From Pseudolabrys sp. (GTDB lineage Bacteria; Pseudomonadota; Alphaproteobacteria; Rhizobiales; Xanthobacteraceae), in assembly GCA_019635575.1 (NCBI GenBank), contig JAHBZF010000003.1, positions 28,213-92,212 on the forward strand: DNA of 64,000 nt, written 5' to 3'. The stretch's first letter is position 1. Each line of letters begins with the position of its first letter. A program made the translations under genes and the position numbers. The notes beneath the pieces are model-generated. The model saw only the letters and a program-made list of their open reading frames with translations, searched no databases and had not been told where the DNA came from. Of the stretch, positions 8,508 through 17,553 are shown one piece after another.

Positions 8508-10118
8508 ATGACCGAGCTTCATCCGCCCTGGCTGCGCGCCAGTCCCGACGACCCAGCGCTGACCGCGCTGCCGCAGATCTTGCGCCGCCACGCGCAGACG
8601 CGGCCGCGCGCGCCATGTGTGACGTTCGACGATGGTCGCTTGATCGACTACGCAGAAGCGTGGCGGCAGGCTCGCATCGCTGCCTCGGCCCTGCGGCGGC
8701 TCGGCGTCAAGCGCGGCGATCCGGTGCTGGTGTGGCTCCCGAACGGTCCGTTGATGATGCGGATGTGGTTCGCGCTCAACATTCTTGGCGCAATCCATAT
8801 CCCGATCAATGTCGCGCTGCGCGGTGGCGTGCTGCAGCACGTGCTCGACAACAGCGGCGCTGCGCTGATGGTCTGTCACCCCGATCTCGTCAGCCGGCTC
8901 GATGGGGTTGAGCCGAAATCGCTACGGCATCTGATCGTCTCGGGCGATTCGCTGCCGCTGTCGCGCTGGCCGGTATCGCCGGAGCGCGTGCTCGATGATG
9001 GCGACGCGGACGAGGTGTTCGCCGACGCGACACCGAGCGATCTCTGCACGGTGCTCTACACGTCAGGGACTACCGGCCAGTCCAAGGGCGTGCTGATCCC
9101 GTATACGCAGATGTACGCCTCCGGCTCCGCCGCGCACGGCTACATCACTGCGGATGATCGCATCTATGTGTTCACGCCGCTGTTTCACACGGTCGGCATG
9201 TCGGCGGTTTATGCGACGCTTACCGCCGGCGGCTGCGTGCATCTCGCCGAAAGCTTTCATGCGCAAACGTTCTGGGATGACGTCAAGCGCGCCGGCTGCA
9301 ACCGCATCCTCGGGCTGATCAGTTCGATGACGCTGTTTCTGGCGAAGTCGGTGCAGGACGATGCGCGCTCGCCGTTCGACTTCGCGATGATGTCGCCGAT
9401 CACCGAAGGGACCGCGACCTTCGCCAAGCGGCATGGCTTTCAGTATTTCTCGGCCTTCAGCATGACCGAGGCATCGGTCCCCATTCTCTCAGGGGTCGAC
9501 AGCACCGTGTGGGGCAGTTGCGGACGCGCGCGCACGGGCATCACGTGCCGCATCGTCGATGCCGACGACAATGACGTGCCGGATGGCGAGGTCGGGGAAC
9601 TGATCTTGCGCAGCGATGCGCCGGGCATGCTGTCGCCGGGTTACTGGAACGACAAAGAGGCGACCGGGAAGGCGTGGCGCAACGGCTGGTTTCATACCGG
9701 CGATGCGTTCCGCCGCGACGCCGGCGGCAACTTCTACTTCGTTGATCGGCTCAAGGATGCCATCCGCCGCCGTGGCGAAAACATCTCGACCGTCGAGGTG
9801 GAAAAGGAAATCCTCGCCTTCCCCGGCGTGATGGAAGTGGCTGTCGTCGGCGCCGAGACAGGCAACAACGACCAAGAGGTGCTGGCGGTAATCGCGCCGG
9901 TACCGGGACAGGCGATCGAACCGCTGGCGCTGATCGAGTTTCTGTCGGACCGTCTCGCGCATTTCATGATGCCGCGCTATGTGCGGATCATGCCGACCTT
10001 GCCGAAGACGCCGACCAACAAGGTGCGCAAGGCGGAATTGCGTGCCGCGGGGGTGACAGCGGATACCTGGGACGGCGAGCAGCACGGTGTGCGCATCCGC
10101 CGGCAGAAGCTCGCCTGA
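8508..10118 (+). CDS. AMP-forming acyl-CoA synthetase/ligase (ANL superfamily)
   Basis: A 536-residue adenylate-forming enzyme that activates a carboxylic acid with ATP and CoA. Visible motifs are the P-loop YTSGTTGQSKG, the FSMTEASVP region (A5-like), NGWFHTGDAFRRDAGG (A7/A8), and DRLKDAIRRRGENIST with a C-terminal catalytic Lys in PKTPTNKVRKAEL. It resembles the CaiC/fatty-acid/aryl-CoA ligase branch. The ATG at 8508 is chosen over an in-frame GTG at 8493; neither has a strong ribosome site. It is divergent from the nitronate monooxygenase over operator site 1 and convergent with the TetR gene, 12 bp away. The substrate is probably the aromatic or side-chain acid handled by this block. Confidence 0.9.
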   Translation: MTELHPPWLRASPDDPALTALPQILRRHAQTRPRAPCVTFDDGRLIDYAEAWRQARIAASALRRLGVKRGDPVLVWLPNGPLMMRMWFALNILGAIHIPINVALRGGVLQHVLDNSGAALMVCHPDLVSRLDGVEPKSLRHLIVSGDSLPLSRWPVSPERVLDDGDADEVFADATPSDLCTVLYTSGTTGQSKGVLIPYTQMYASGSAAHGYITADDRIYVFTPLFHTVGMSAVYATLTAGGCVHLAESFHAQTFWDDVKRAGCNRILGLISSMTLFLAKSVQDDARSPFDFAMMSPITEGTATFAKRHGFQYFSAFSMTEASVPILSGVDSTVWGSCGRARTGITCRIVDADDNDVPDGEVGELILRSDAPGMLSPGYWNDKEATGKAWRNGWFHTGDAFRRDAGGNFYFVDRLKDAIRRRGENISTVEVEKEILAFPGVMEVAVVGAETGNNDQEVLAVIAPVPGQAIEPLALIEFLSDRLAHFMMPRYVRIMPTLPKTPTNKVRKAELRAAGVTADTWDGEQHGVRIRRQKLA

Positions 10119-10130
10119 CGATCGCTTGGG

Positions 10131-10751
10131 TTATGCGGTTTGCTTACGGCGGGCCTGCGCGCCTGTGCCGAACACGCTGGACTGCGCTTTCAGCAGGCGT
10201 GCGCGACATTCGCTGATCTGCTTGTCGGTCATGCCTTCGCGCAGCAGGGATTCGCCGAGCGTATAGGCATAGCCGATCATCGACCAGTAATCGGCTTCGT
10301 TCTTGTCGGCGCCCGTCTCGGCGATCAAGCTGCGGGTGAAGTCGATCCGCTCGGCATCGACCGCGTCCACAACGCGCCGCGCCAGCGGATCGCGCCGCGC
10401 CCAGGCGCGGATCGCCAGTTCAAGCGCCGCCGCTTCGCGCGTGCTCTTGGTGCGCGGCGGCAGCTTGCGCAGACGTTCGAGCTGTTCGGCAGGCGACATC
10501 AGCCGGTCCTGGCGGATGCGCTCGACGATGCGCCGGGTCTGGCGCTCCTGCCAGGTTGTCAGGATCGCCTCGAGCAGTTCCGAGCGTGACTTGAAGTGCC
10601 AGTAAAAGCTGCCGCGGCTGACCTTGAGATCGTCGGCCAGCGGTTCGACGCGCACCGCGTCGATGCTGCGCTTCACCAGCCGGTGGGTCGCCGCCTCGAT
10701 CCAGTCCTCGCGCGTCAGCCGGCGCTTCTTCTCGGTATCCTGCAGGCTCAT
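10131..10751 (-). CDS. TetR family transcriptional regulator, proposed master regulator of the 7.4-22 kb block
   Basis: A 206-residue protein with an N-terminal TetR HTH (LTREDWIEAATHRL, then VEPLADDLKVSRGSFYWHFKSRSELLEAIL, residues about 12-60) and an alpha-helical ligand-binding C-terminus. It is divergent from the Bug receptor gene. Operator site 2 (10895-10914) lies in the shared control region, as expected for autoregulation. The same operator core occurs upstream of the ligase, the dioxygenase operon and the lower-pathway operon, so it likely represses all of them. The inducer is unknown; a CoA thioester or the aromatic acid itself is plausible given the adjacent ligase. Confidence 0.9.
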   Translation of the reverse strand: MSLQDTEKKRRLTREDWIEAATHRLVKRSIDAVRVEPLADDLKVSRGSFYWHFKSRSELLEAILTTWQERQTRRIVERIRQDRLMSPAEQLERLRKLPPRTKSTREAAALELAIRAWARRDPLARRVVDAVDAERIDFTRSLIAETGADKNEADYWSMIGYAYTLGESLLREGMTDKQISECRARLLKAQSSVFGTGAQARRKQTA

Positions 10752-10894
10752 GTCTGTCGCCGATCCCCGTTGCAGTCACCATGTCCGATTTGGGCGCGGT
10801 TGAGAAGCGGCTCCGCGCCGTCGCGATCCTGCCATCCGGAGGCTGCGGCGGCTTTGCGCCAGATCATTGACGTCGCCTTTGCCTTGTCATTGCA

Positions 10895-10914
10895 AACATA
10901 CATAAGTGTATGTT
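10895..10914. promoter_or_regulatory. Operator site 2 of the TetR regulon
   Basis: Perfect inverted repeat with 8-base arms AACATACA and TGTATGTT and the 4-base spacer TAAG. It has the same CATACA-N4-TGTATG core as site 1. It lies between the TetR gene (start 10751, minus) and the Bug receptor (start 11003, plus). Confidence 0.75.
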
Positions 10915-11002
10915 ATTCTGACGGTCGCCGATACGGCCCAGTCAGGCCGTGCGTAATGACAGACCGGCCTCGAGCCGGCACATCGATCAGGGGAGGACCG
11001 GA

Positions 11003-11980
11003 ATGCGGATCGCCGCCGTCGTCATCGCTTTGCTTGCGTCGCTGGGATGGGCCGGACCAGGGTCCGCGCAAGGCAGCGGCGGAACCAGCAAGGTGCTCCG
11101 CATCGTCGTGCCGTTTGCGCCCGGTGGGTCGAACGATGTGGTGGCGCGCATGCTGGCGCAGACCTGGACCGGCAAGGTCGATTCCAGCATCGTCGTCGAG
11201 AACAAGACCGGCGCGGGTGGAAACATCGGCACCGAGTTCGTGGCAAAGGCGGAACCGGACGGTCAGACGCTGTTGCTCGTCGCGAACCAGCTCACCATGG
11301 CGCCGGTGTTCAAGACCAAGATCAACTACGACCCGAAGAGCCTCGTGCCGGTGGCCAAGATCGGTTCGCAGCCGGTGGTCATGGTGGTGCGCAAGGATTT
11401 GCCGGCGTCGAACCTCCGGGAATTTGTCGAACTGGCGAAAAAGCGCAGCAACACGGAGCCTTTGACGTTCGGTTCGCCGGGCTTCGGCTCGCCGCATCAG
11501 GTGTTCTTCGAGCAGATGCAGCGCGACCTTGGCGTCAAGATGGTGCATGTGCCGTTCCGCGGTATCGCGCCGGCGGTGACCGAAGTGTTGAGTGGCCGCA
11601 TCGACATGACCTTCGCCACGGAAAATTCCGCCGCCGGCCTTGTCGCCGACAACAAGGTGAAGGCGCTCGCCGTGCTCGGACCTTCGCGCGTGAAGATGTT
11701 GCCGCAATTGCAGACGTCCGCCGAGGCCGGTTATCCGAAGCTGCGCGCCGGATTCTGGTATGCGCTCGTCGCGCCGCCGCACACGCCGAAGGCAATCGTC
11801 GACCGTTACAATGCTCTGGCCGAAGAAGACCTGAAGAATCCGCAATTCGTCGCCGACCTCGCCAAGCGCGGCATCAATCCGGAAGGCGGTTCGGCCGATG
11901 CCTTCGCCAAGGAGGTTGCGGGCGAATTCGCTCAATGGCAGCAACTGGCCGATCAGGGTCTGGCGATCGACAGCCAGTAG
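11003..11980 (+). CDS. Bug-family periplasmic solute-binding protein (TctC-like)
   Basis: A 325-residue receptor. A signal peptide covers residues 1-22 (MRIAAVVIALLASLGWAGPGSAQ). The mature protein starts with VLRIVVPFAPGGSNDVVARMLA, the Bug signature, followed by ENKTGAGGNIGTEFVAKAEPDGQTLL. Bug proteins bind carboxylates and serve tripartite tricarboxylate transporters or act as sensors. ATG 11003 follows GGGGAGGA by 5 bases and removes an 18-residue extension that precedes the signal peptide. The CoA-transferase follows after 15 bp, suggesting co-transcription. No TctA/TctB permease genes are in the window. Confidence 0.93.
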   Translation: MRIAAVVIALLASLGWAGPGSAQGSGGTSKVLRIVVPFAPGGSNDVVARMLAQTWTGKVDSSIVVENKTGAGGNIGTEFVAKAEPDGQTLLLVANQLTMAPVFKTKINYDPKSLVPVAKIGSQPVVMVVRKDLPASNLREFVELAKKRSNTEPLTFGSPGFGSPHQVFFEQMQRDLGVKMVHVPFRGIAPAVTEVLSGRIDMTFATENSAAGLVADNKVKALAVLGPSRVKMLPQLQTSAEAGYPKLRAGFWYALVAPPHTPKAIVDRYNALAEEDLKNPQFVADLAKRGINPEGGSADAFAKEVAGEFAQWQQLADQGLAIDSQ

Positions 11981-11995
11981 CGCGGAGATCATTCA

Positions 11996-13216
11996 ATGCA
12001 GGGGTGTCTGGACGGATTGCGCGTCCTCGATCTCACGCGCGTGCTGGCGGGGCCATGGTGTACGCAGAACCTCGCCGATCTCGGCGCCGAGGTGATCAAG
12101 ATCGAGCGGCCCGGCGTCGGCGACGAGACCCGGCTCGCCGGTCCGCCGTTCCTCAAAGACCGCAATGGCGAGGACACCCCCGACGCGGCTTATTACCTCA
12201 GCGCCAATCGCGGCAAGAAATCCGTGGCGGTGAACATCGCGACGCCGGACGGGCAGGCGATCATCCGCAAGCTCGCCGCGGTGAGCGATATCCTTGTCGA
12301 GAATTACAAGGTCGGCGATCTCGCCAAATACGGGCTTGGCTATGACGATCTCAAGACGATCAATCCGCGGCTGATTTACTGCGCGATCACCGGTTACGGG
12401 CAAACCGGGCCTTATCGCGCGCGCGCCGGTTACGACTTCGTGTTCCAGGCCATGGGCGGCCTGATGAGCATCACCGGCGAGCGCGAGGGCACGCCGCAGA
12501 AAGTCGGCGTCGCGTTCTCCGATCTGATGACCGGCATGTATGCGACGGTAGCAATCCTCGCGGCGCTCCAGCAGCGCGAGCGTACCGGCGAAGGCCAGTT
12601 CATCGACCTTGCTTTGCTCGACGTGCAGGTGGCTTCGCTCGCCAACATGAACCTCAATTATTTCTGCTCCGGCAAGACGCCGCCGCGCATGGGCAACGCG
12701 CATGCGAATCTGGTGCCGTATCAGGTGTTTGCCTGCCGGGACGGGCATATCGTCGTCGCTGCCGGCAATAGCAATCACTTCCGGCAGCTCTGCGTCGCGC
12801 TCGGCATGCCGGCGCTGGCGGACGATCCGCGCTTTGCCGCCAATCCCGGCCGCGTCCGCAACCGTGATGCGCTGATCGCCATTCTCGAAGCGGCGTTTCT
12901 CAGTCGCACGGTCAAGGACTGGATGGCGGTGCTCGACGGCAGCGATGTGCCGTGCGCGCCGATCAACACGATCCCGCAGGTGTTCGAGGACCCGCAAGTC
13001 AAGGCGCGCGGACTGGAGATCAAGGTCGAGCATCCGCTCGCCGGTCCGATCTCGCTGGTGGCAAGCCCGATGCGCTTTACCAACGCGGCGACGAACTATG
13101 TCGCGCCGCCACTTCTGGCGCAGCACACCGATGCGGTGCTCGGCGATCTGCTCGGCTACAGCGCCGCCGATCTCGCGGCACTGTCGGACAAGGGCGTCAT
13201 CGCCCGGCGTTCTTAA
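11996..13216 (+). CDS. Class III CoA-transferase (CaiB/BaiF family)
   Basis: A 406-residue enzyme of the formyl-CoA transferase type. N-terminal GLRVLDLTRVLAGPWCTQNLADLGAEVIKIERPGVGDETR is the family signature. The catalytic Asp is expected in GVAFSDLMTGMYA (about residue 177). Such enzymes move CoA between a donor thioester and an acceptor acid. It sits 15 bp behind the Bug receptor and is convergent with the dioxygenase alpha gene. The two stop codons share the palindromic TTAA at 13213-13216, a 4-bp overlap. Together with the acyl-CoA ligase and the thioesterase it suggests a CoA-bound intermediate in this pathway. Confidence 0.92.
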   Translation: MQGCLDGLRVLDLTRVLAGPWCTQNLADLGAEVIKIERPGVGDETRLAGPPFLKDRNGEDTPDAAYYLSANRGKKSVAVNIATPDGQAIIRKLAAVSDILVENYKVGDLAKYGLGYDDLKTINPRLIYCAITGYGQTGPYRARAGYDFVFQAMGGLMSITGEREGTPQKVGVAFSDLMTGMYATVAILAALQQRERTGEGQFIDLALLDVQVASLANMNLNYFCSGKTPPRMGNAHANLVPYQVFACRDGHIVVAAGNSNHFRQLCVALGMPALADDPRFAANPGRVRNRDALIAILEAAFLSRTVKDWMAVLDGSDVPCAPINTIPQVFEDPQVKARGLEIKVEHPLAGPISLVASPMRFTNAATNYVAPPLLAQHTDAVLGDLLGYSAADLAALSDKGVIARRS

Positions 13217-14526
13217 CCCAGCGGCGTCGTCATCAACTCCAGCCAGCGGCGATAGAACGCGCGCTGGTTGGCATCGTTGTATTTGCGCAGATGGATCTCG
13301 CCCTTGAGATCGTCGTGCTCGATCTTGCTGGTGAGGCCGAGGCCGTAATGCAGCTTCTGCCGGCGGGTGACGACGCCGGTGTTGATCTGCGTCGCGTGCT
13401 CCCAGTTCTCGCCGTCGTCCATTTCCAGCGTGCCGGACGGTGAGAAGGTGCGCATCACACCCTTGCGGTACTTTTCCTTCAACTCGAACGGGATGTTCTT
13501 GTTGACCAGCACCCAGGTATGGACCTCGGTGAGATGCGGGCCTTTTGGCAGCCAGGTGCGGAACGCATTGTGGCCGGCGAGGAACGAGAAGTTCGGGAAC
13601 GTGGTCGTCGACGACACCGAGCCGATCATGCGCGAGCGAATCTTGCCGAGCCGTTCCGCGACTTCTTCCTCGCGTGCGCGCAGATAATCGACCACGTCCT
13701 GTTCGCCGAGCGTCATGGCATTGCCGACCATGTCGAGGCCGAACTGCCAGCCGTGGCCGTTCGTATTCGCGTGATACGAGCGTTCCTGATTGATCTTGCC
13801 GACCGACTGGCCGAGCATCGCCACCGCGCCGGAATTGTGCGTCCAGGCGGCGTGATAGGAATCGCCGATGAAGTTTTCCGCCGGGAATTTCCAGTTGCAC
13901 TTGATGTGCGACTTGATGTTGCCGTCGATGAACTCAGTGCCGTCTGCATCATTGTCGAGCAGGATGTCGAGATACCATCGGAAATCTCCGAGATAGTCGT
14001 CGAGCGACGGCGCCTGTTCGTCGAAGGTCGCAAACACGAGGCCCTTGTAGGTGCCGACGCGCGCCGGATGCAGGCCGAGATCCTGACTGTTGAAGTTCGG
14101 ACAGGTCTCTTCGTACAGCTCCTCGGCAGGCATGCCGAGCAGGCGGCCGTCATTACCGAACGACCAGCCGTGATAGTTGCAGGTGAACCGCCGCGCGTTG
14201 CCGGCCTCGGCGAAACAGACGCGGTTGCCGCGATGCGGGCAGGAATTGAGGAACACACCGATCTTGTTGTTGCGACCGCGCGACACGATCACCGCATCCT
14301 CGCCCATATAGGTGGTGAGGAAGTCGCCGGGATTTTGAATCTGGCTCTCATGTGCGACGAACAACCAGCAGCGCGCGAAGATACGCTCCAGCTCCATCTG
14401 ATAGATGCCGTCGTCCCAGAAGATGCGGCGGTCGATTGCGCCGTTGTCGAGGTCGACCATGGCGCGCAACTCCGCGTCGTCGGGAAACGCCGGGGCGCGG
14501 GATCGGCTGCGGGTGACATGGTTCAT
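13213..14526 (-). CDS. Rieske aromatic-ring dioxygenase, alpha (catalytic) subunit
   Basis: A 437-residue terminal oxygenase subunit. The Rieske [2Fe-2S] ligands are Cys96-Pro-His98 and Cys116-x2-His119. The mononuclear iron site is in the segment NWKFPAENFIGDSYHAAWTH, with Asp222, His225 and His230. The enzyme inserts both atoms of O2 into an aromatic ring to give a cis-dihydrodiol. Start at ATG 14526; the frame is open further upstream but without similarity. It is the last gene of a minus-strand operon (ferredoxin, beta, dehydrogenase, reductase, thioesterase, alpha), an unusual place since alpha normally leads. Closest in type to the BphA/HcaE group; the substrate is not readable. Confidence 0.93.
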   Translation of the reverse strand: MNHVTRSRSRAPAFPDDAELRAMVDLDNGAIDRRIFWDDGIYQMELERIFARCWLFVAHESQIQNPGDFLTTYMGEDAVIVSRGRNNKIGVFLNSCPHRGNRVCFAEAGNARRFTCNYHGWSFGNDGRLLGMPAEELYEETCPNFNSQDLGLHPARVGTYKGLVFATFDEQAPSLDDYLGDFRWYLDILLDNDADGTEFIDGNIKSHIKCNWKFPAENFIGDSYHAAWTHNSGAVAMLGQSVGKINQERSYHANTNGHGWQFGLDMVGNAMTLGEQDVVDYLRAREEEVAERLGKIRSRMIGSVSSTTTFPNFSFLAGHNAFRTWLPKGPHLTEVHTWVLVNKNIPFELKEKYRKGVMRTFSPSGTLEMDDGENWEHATQINTGVVTRRQKLHYGLGLTSKIEHDDLKGEIHLRKYNDANQRAFYRRWLELMTTPLG

Positions 14527-14548
14527 GGCGATACTCCTGCGCGAGCGT

Positions 14549-15013
14549 TCAGCTTTGAGCGGGTTGCGGTGATGGTTTGCGGGCGGCGGCGATGTCCGGC
14601 GGGATGTGGAACACCGCCGTTGCGGTCGCGACCTTGCGATCGCCGACCCGCAGATGACCGGATGCGAAGGCAAGCGATCGGGTGATCCTGCTGATCTCGG
14701 ATTCGCCGATCAACGTTTCGCCGATGCGTGCGCCAGCCACCAGATTGCAGTTGAGCTGTACCGTTGGGCAGATCGCCCGTGTGCCGACATTGGCGCTGAC
14801 ATGGGTGCCGAGCGCGATGTCGAGCAGCGTCATCAGCAGGCCACCGGCGGCGAAGCCCGCAGCGTTGGTGTGCTCGCCGCCCAGCGTCATCATCAGCGTC
14901 GAACCAGCGTCGGTATATTTGATGAAAACCGGACCGTTGCGATAGACGAAACCGCCGGGCTGGCCATGCAGGACATAGCCTTCGGGAATGGCGATGGCGG
15001 GTGTTTCACTCAT
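14549..15013 (-). CDS. PaaI-type hotdog-fold acyl-CoA thioesterase
   Basis: A 154-residue hotdog-fold protein. The characteristic GGEHTNAAGFAAGGLLMTLLDIALGTHV segment holds the catalytic Asn/Asp-type residues of PaaI-like thioesterases, followed by VQLNCNLVAGARIGETLIGE and a C-terminal strand. It would hydrolyse an aryl- or acyl-CoA. The start overlaps the end of the reductase gene (ATGA, 15010-15013), and alpha follows after 22 bp, so it is embedded in the dioxygenase operon. Its presence in a ring-dioxygenase operon fits the nearby ligase and CoA-transferase. The reading frame extends upstream into the reductase gene but that part is a shadow. Confidence 0.85.
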   Translation of the reverse strand: MSETPAIAIPEGYVLHGQPGGFVYRNGPVFIKYTDAGSTLMMTLGGEHTNAAGFAAGGLLMTLLDIALGTHVSANVGTRAICPTVQLNCNLVAGARIGETLIGESEISRITRSLAFASGHLRVGDRKVATATAVFHIPPDIAAARKPSPQPAQS

Positions 15014-16155
15014 GCGGAGACCTTGAGGGGCGAGGTGGACAGCGTGCGATGCGCTTGCCGCAGATCGCGCGCGCGATTGACGCCGATCACGGCGCGGGTT
15101 TCGCCGCCGGTGCTGTAGCGCCATAGCGGATGCGGTTCGGTCTCGGCCGCGAGCAGCGTCAGGCTCGGATGCGGCAAACCGGCGACCTGGATCAGCTTGT
15201 CGTATTGTTCCGACCAGAACCATGGGGCTTCCGGCGCGGATACCGGCGCGCCGCAGATGGCTTGCGCTGCGCGGTGTCCTTGCGCGATCGCGTGCTTCCA
15301 GCTCTCCAGACGCTGCGTGTCATTGCCGATGCGGATACGCGCCACATCGCCGATGGCGAAGATGGCGGGATCGTCGGTGCGGCCGAGATCGTCGGTGAGG
15401 ACGCCGTCCTGACAGGCGAGGCCGGCGCGACGCGCCAGCGCGTCATGCGGTGTCAAGCCGATGGCGACAACCGCCATATCGAACATCGCGGATGTGCCAT
15501 TCCACTGTGCAGTGATGCCGTCCGGCGAGGCCGTGATGCTGGCGGCGGTCCCGGTGATGATCCGGACGCCGTGGCTGTTGTGGAGATCGTGCAGATACGC
15601 GCTGATCTCGGCCGGCACCGAGCGCGCGCACAGACGCTCTGCCGCTTCGAGCAGCGTGACCTCGCAGCCACGGCCGCGCAGCGCCGCGGCGGTTTCAAGG
15701 CCGAGCCAGCCGCCGCCCAGCACCAGCGCATTGCGCGCCACTTGCGATGCGCGGTCGATGGCGCGGGCGTCGTCGAGCGTGCGCAGCACGAAGACGCGGC
15801 GGCCATCGGGTGGGAGCGACGGCAATACGCGCGCGCCGCCGCCGGTCGCCAGCACTAGGGTATCGTAGGGCAGGGTTGTGCCGTCGTTTAGCGTCAGTGT
15901 CTTGCTGGCGCGATCAATGGCGGACGCCGCTGTGCCGAGGCGAAGCACGATGGACTTCTCTGTCAGCTCTTCGCGCTTGACGATGGGACTCGGTGCGCCA
16001 CCCAACTCCTTCGACAGCGGCGGCCGGTCATAAGGCTCGTGCGGTTCGTCAGACAGCAGCGTCACATCGCCGGCAAGGCCGTATTCGCGCAGCGCCAGCG
16101 CGCAGTTCACGCCCGCCTGTCCCGCTCCGACGATGATGACTCTGCCATCGCGCAT
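15010..16155 (-). CDS. FAD-dependent ferredoxin reductase of the ring dioxygenase
   Basis: A 381-residue pyridine-nucleotide disulfide-family flavoprotein of the BphA4/HcaD type, passing electrons from NADH to the Rieske ferredoxin. The FAD site is VIIVGAGQAGVNCALALRE at residues 5-23, the NAD site LVLGGGWLGLETAAALRGRG near the middle, and the second FAD motif AIFAIGDVAR near residue 270. The EPYDRPPLSKE segment is characteristic of the family. The start is ATG 16155, 18 bp after the dehydrogenase stop. The stop overlaps the thioesterase start. It is slightly shorter than BphA4 (about 400 residues). Confidence 0.92.
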   Translation of the reverse strand: MRDGRVIIVGAGQAGVNCALALREYGLAGDVTLLSDEPHEPYDRPPLSKELGGAPSPIVKREELTEKSIVLRLGTAASAIDRASKTLTLNDGTTLPYDTLVLATGGGARVLPSLPPDGRRVFVLRTLDDARAIDRASQVARNALVLGGGWLGLETAAALRGRGCEVTLLEAAERLCARSVPAEISAYLHDLHNSHGVRIITGTAASITASPDGITAQWNGTSAMFDMAVVAIGLTPHDALARRAGLACQDGVLTDDLGRTDDPAIFAIGDVARIRIGNDTQRLESWKHAIAQGHRAAQAICGAPVSAPEAPWFWSEQYDKLIQVAGLPHPSLTLLAAETEPHPLWRYSTGGETRAVIGVNRARDLRQAHRTLSTSPLKVSA

Positions 16156-16173
16156 GGTGTGTGCCGGCGTCCG

Positions 16174-16980
16174 CTACAGCGGGCGGATGCCGATGCCTCC
16201 GTCGCTCATCAGGATTTCGCCGGTCATGGCTCGCGCATTGTCGCGGCTTGCCAGCAGCACATAAAGCCCGGCGTGATCCTCCGGCTCCTGCGCGAAGCGC
16301 AGCGGCACGGCGTTGCCGATGCGCTCGGCCGCCTCGGCGCGCTTGTCGGACATGTGGCGGTTGTCGTGGCCGAGGGATGCGGTGCCGCTGAGATTGGTGA
16401 GCGTGCCGCCGGGCCCGACGCCATTGACGCGCACATCGGGCGCGAATTCCGCCGCAAGCTGCCGGATCAGACCCGCGACCGCGTGCTTGCTTGCGGTATA
16501 GAGCGGGCCGCCGCCGCCCGCGTGCAGCGAGGCGACCGAAGCGGTGAAGATCATGCAGCCCTGCGAGGCGATCAGTGCCTCATGCGCCGCGTGCGCCGCA
16601 TAGAGATAACCGCGCAGATTGATCGCGAAGATTTCCTCGAACGTCGCCGCCAGCATTTCCGGCGTGTAGCCCTTCAGCGGGCGATGGAAATCGAACACGC
16701 CGGCATTGCCGACCAGTGTGTCGAGCTTGCCGAAGGTCTTGAGCGCAAGGGCGACCGCTTGTGCGTGCGTGGCGTAGTCGCGCACATCGCCGGCGACTGT
16801 CGCAATCTTTTTCGGGTGTTTCGCCTTGAGCGCGGCGAGGCCGTCGGCATTGCGGTCGACGACGACGACGCCGGCCGCGCCCTCGTCGAGATAGCGCAAC
16901 ACGACGGCGCGGCCGATGCCGCTTTCTCCGCCGGTGACGATCGCGACATTGCCGTCGAGCCAGCCCATTTGCCCGCTCAC
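16174..16980 (-). CDS. Short-chain dehydrogenase, probable cis-dihydrodiol dehydrogenase (BphB/HcaB-like)
   Basis: A 268-residue classical SDR. The NAD site is VTGGESGIGRAV (residues about 14-26), NAGVFD lies in the substrate lid region, and the catalytic Ser and Tyr-x3-Lys sit in TASVASLHAGGGGPLYTASKHA. In BphB/HcaB-type enzymes this oxidises the cis-dihydrodiol to a catechol; gene context between dioxygenase subunits supports that role. The start overlaps the beta-subunit stop by 4 bp (16977-16980). The GGESGIGR and VNGVGPGGT motifs resemble dihydrodiol dehydrogenases, but SDR specificity cannot be proved by eye. Confidence 0.87.
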   Translation of the reverse strand: MSGQMGWLDGNVAIVTGGESGIGRAVVLRYLDEGAAGVVVVDRNADGLAALKAKHPKKIATVAGDVRDYATHAQAVALALKTFGKLDTLVGNAGVFDFHRPLKGYTPEMLAATFEEIFAINLRGYLYAAHAAHEALIASQGCMIFTASVASLHAGGGGPLYTASKHAVAGLIRQLAAEFAPDVRVNGVGPGGTLTNLSGTASLGHDNRHMSDKRAEAAERIGNAVPLRFAQEPEDHAGLYVLLASRDNARAMTGEILMSDGGIGIRPL

Positions 16981-17549
16981 AGGAAGATGTTGAGGTTCTT
17001 CGCCAGCATCACCGTCTGGGTGATGTAAATCTCGCGTTTCGACAGGCGGAAGTGGCCTTCGCCGATGCGGCGCAGCCGATCCTTGCGCCGCGCGATCAGC
17101 CAGTCTTCCTCGGTCTCGTTGCGGCCGCGCACCGCGAGGATCACCGAATGCACCACATATTCGTCGGTGCGCTCGATCGGCTCGACCTCGATGTTGGAGA
17201 CCATGTAGCAGGTGCGGGTCGGCGGATCCTCGGCCCAGGCGGTCTCGTGCAGCGAGCGGGTGACGCGGCGACGCAGGTTGAGCAGATCGTCGTCGAAATG
17301 TGCCATGCGCGTATGCGAGTAACGCGGCGCCTTATCCTTTCGGTAGCGGGCCTGCACGCCGGGCATCCAGTAATGGATATCCTCGGTCATGGTGCCGAGC
17401 CATTCCTCGTAACGTTCTTCCTCCAGCAGCCGCGCCTCGCGGTAGAGAAACTGTTCGATTTCGAACACGATTTCCCGTGGGGCCAGCGGCATCGGGCCCT
17501 GAACCTTGGGGTTGCGCAGGATCGGGTTGTCACCGAGGATTACAGCCAT
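16977..17549 (-). CDS. Rieske aromatic-ring dioxygenase, beta subunit
   Basis: A 190-residue SnoaL-like structural subunit of the dioxygenase. Family features are EIEQFLYREARLLEEERYEEWLGTM near the N-terminus, DIHYWMPGVQARYR, and the C-terminal RRKDRLRRIGEGHFRLSKREIYITQTVM with the acidic/aromatic tail NLNIFL. Length is normal for BphE/HcaF. ATG 17549 lies 4 bp after the ferredoxin stop. The open frame extends 50 residues upstream as a shadow of the ferredoxin gene. The stop overlaps the dehydrogenase start. Confidence 0.92.
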   Translation of the reverse strand: MAVILGDNPILRNPKVQGPMPLAPREIVFEIEQFLYREARLLEEERYEEWLGTMTEDIHYWMPGVQARYRKDKAPRYSHTRMAHFDDDLLNLRRRVTRSLHETAWAEDPPTRTCYMVSNIEVEPIERTDEYVVHSVILAVRGRNETEEDWLIARRKDRLRRIGEGHFRLSKREIYITQTVMLAKNLNIFL

Positions 17550-17553
17550 CGGA

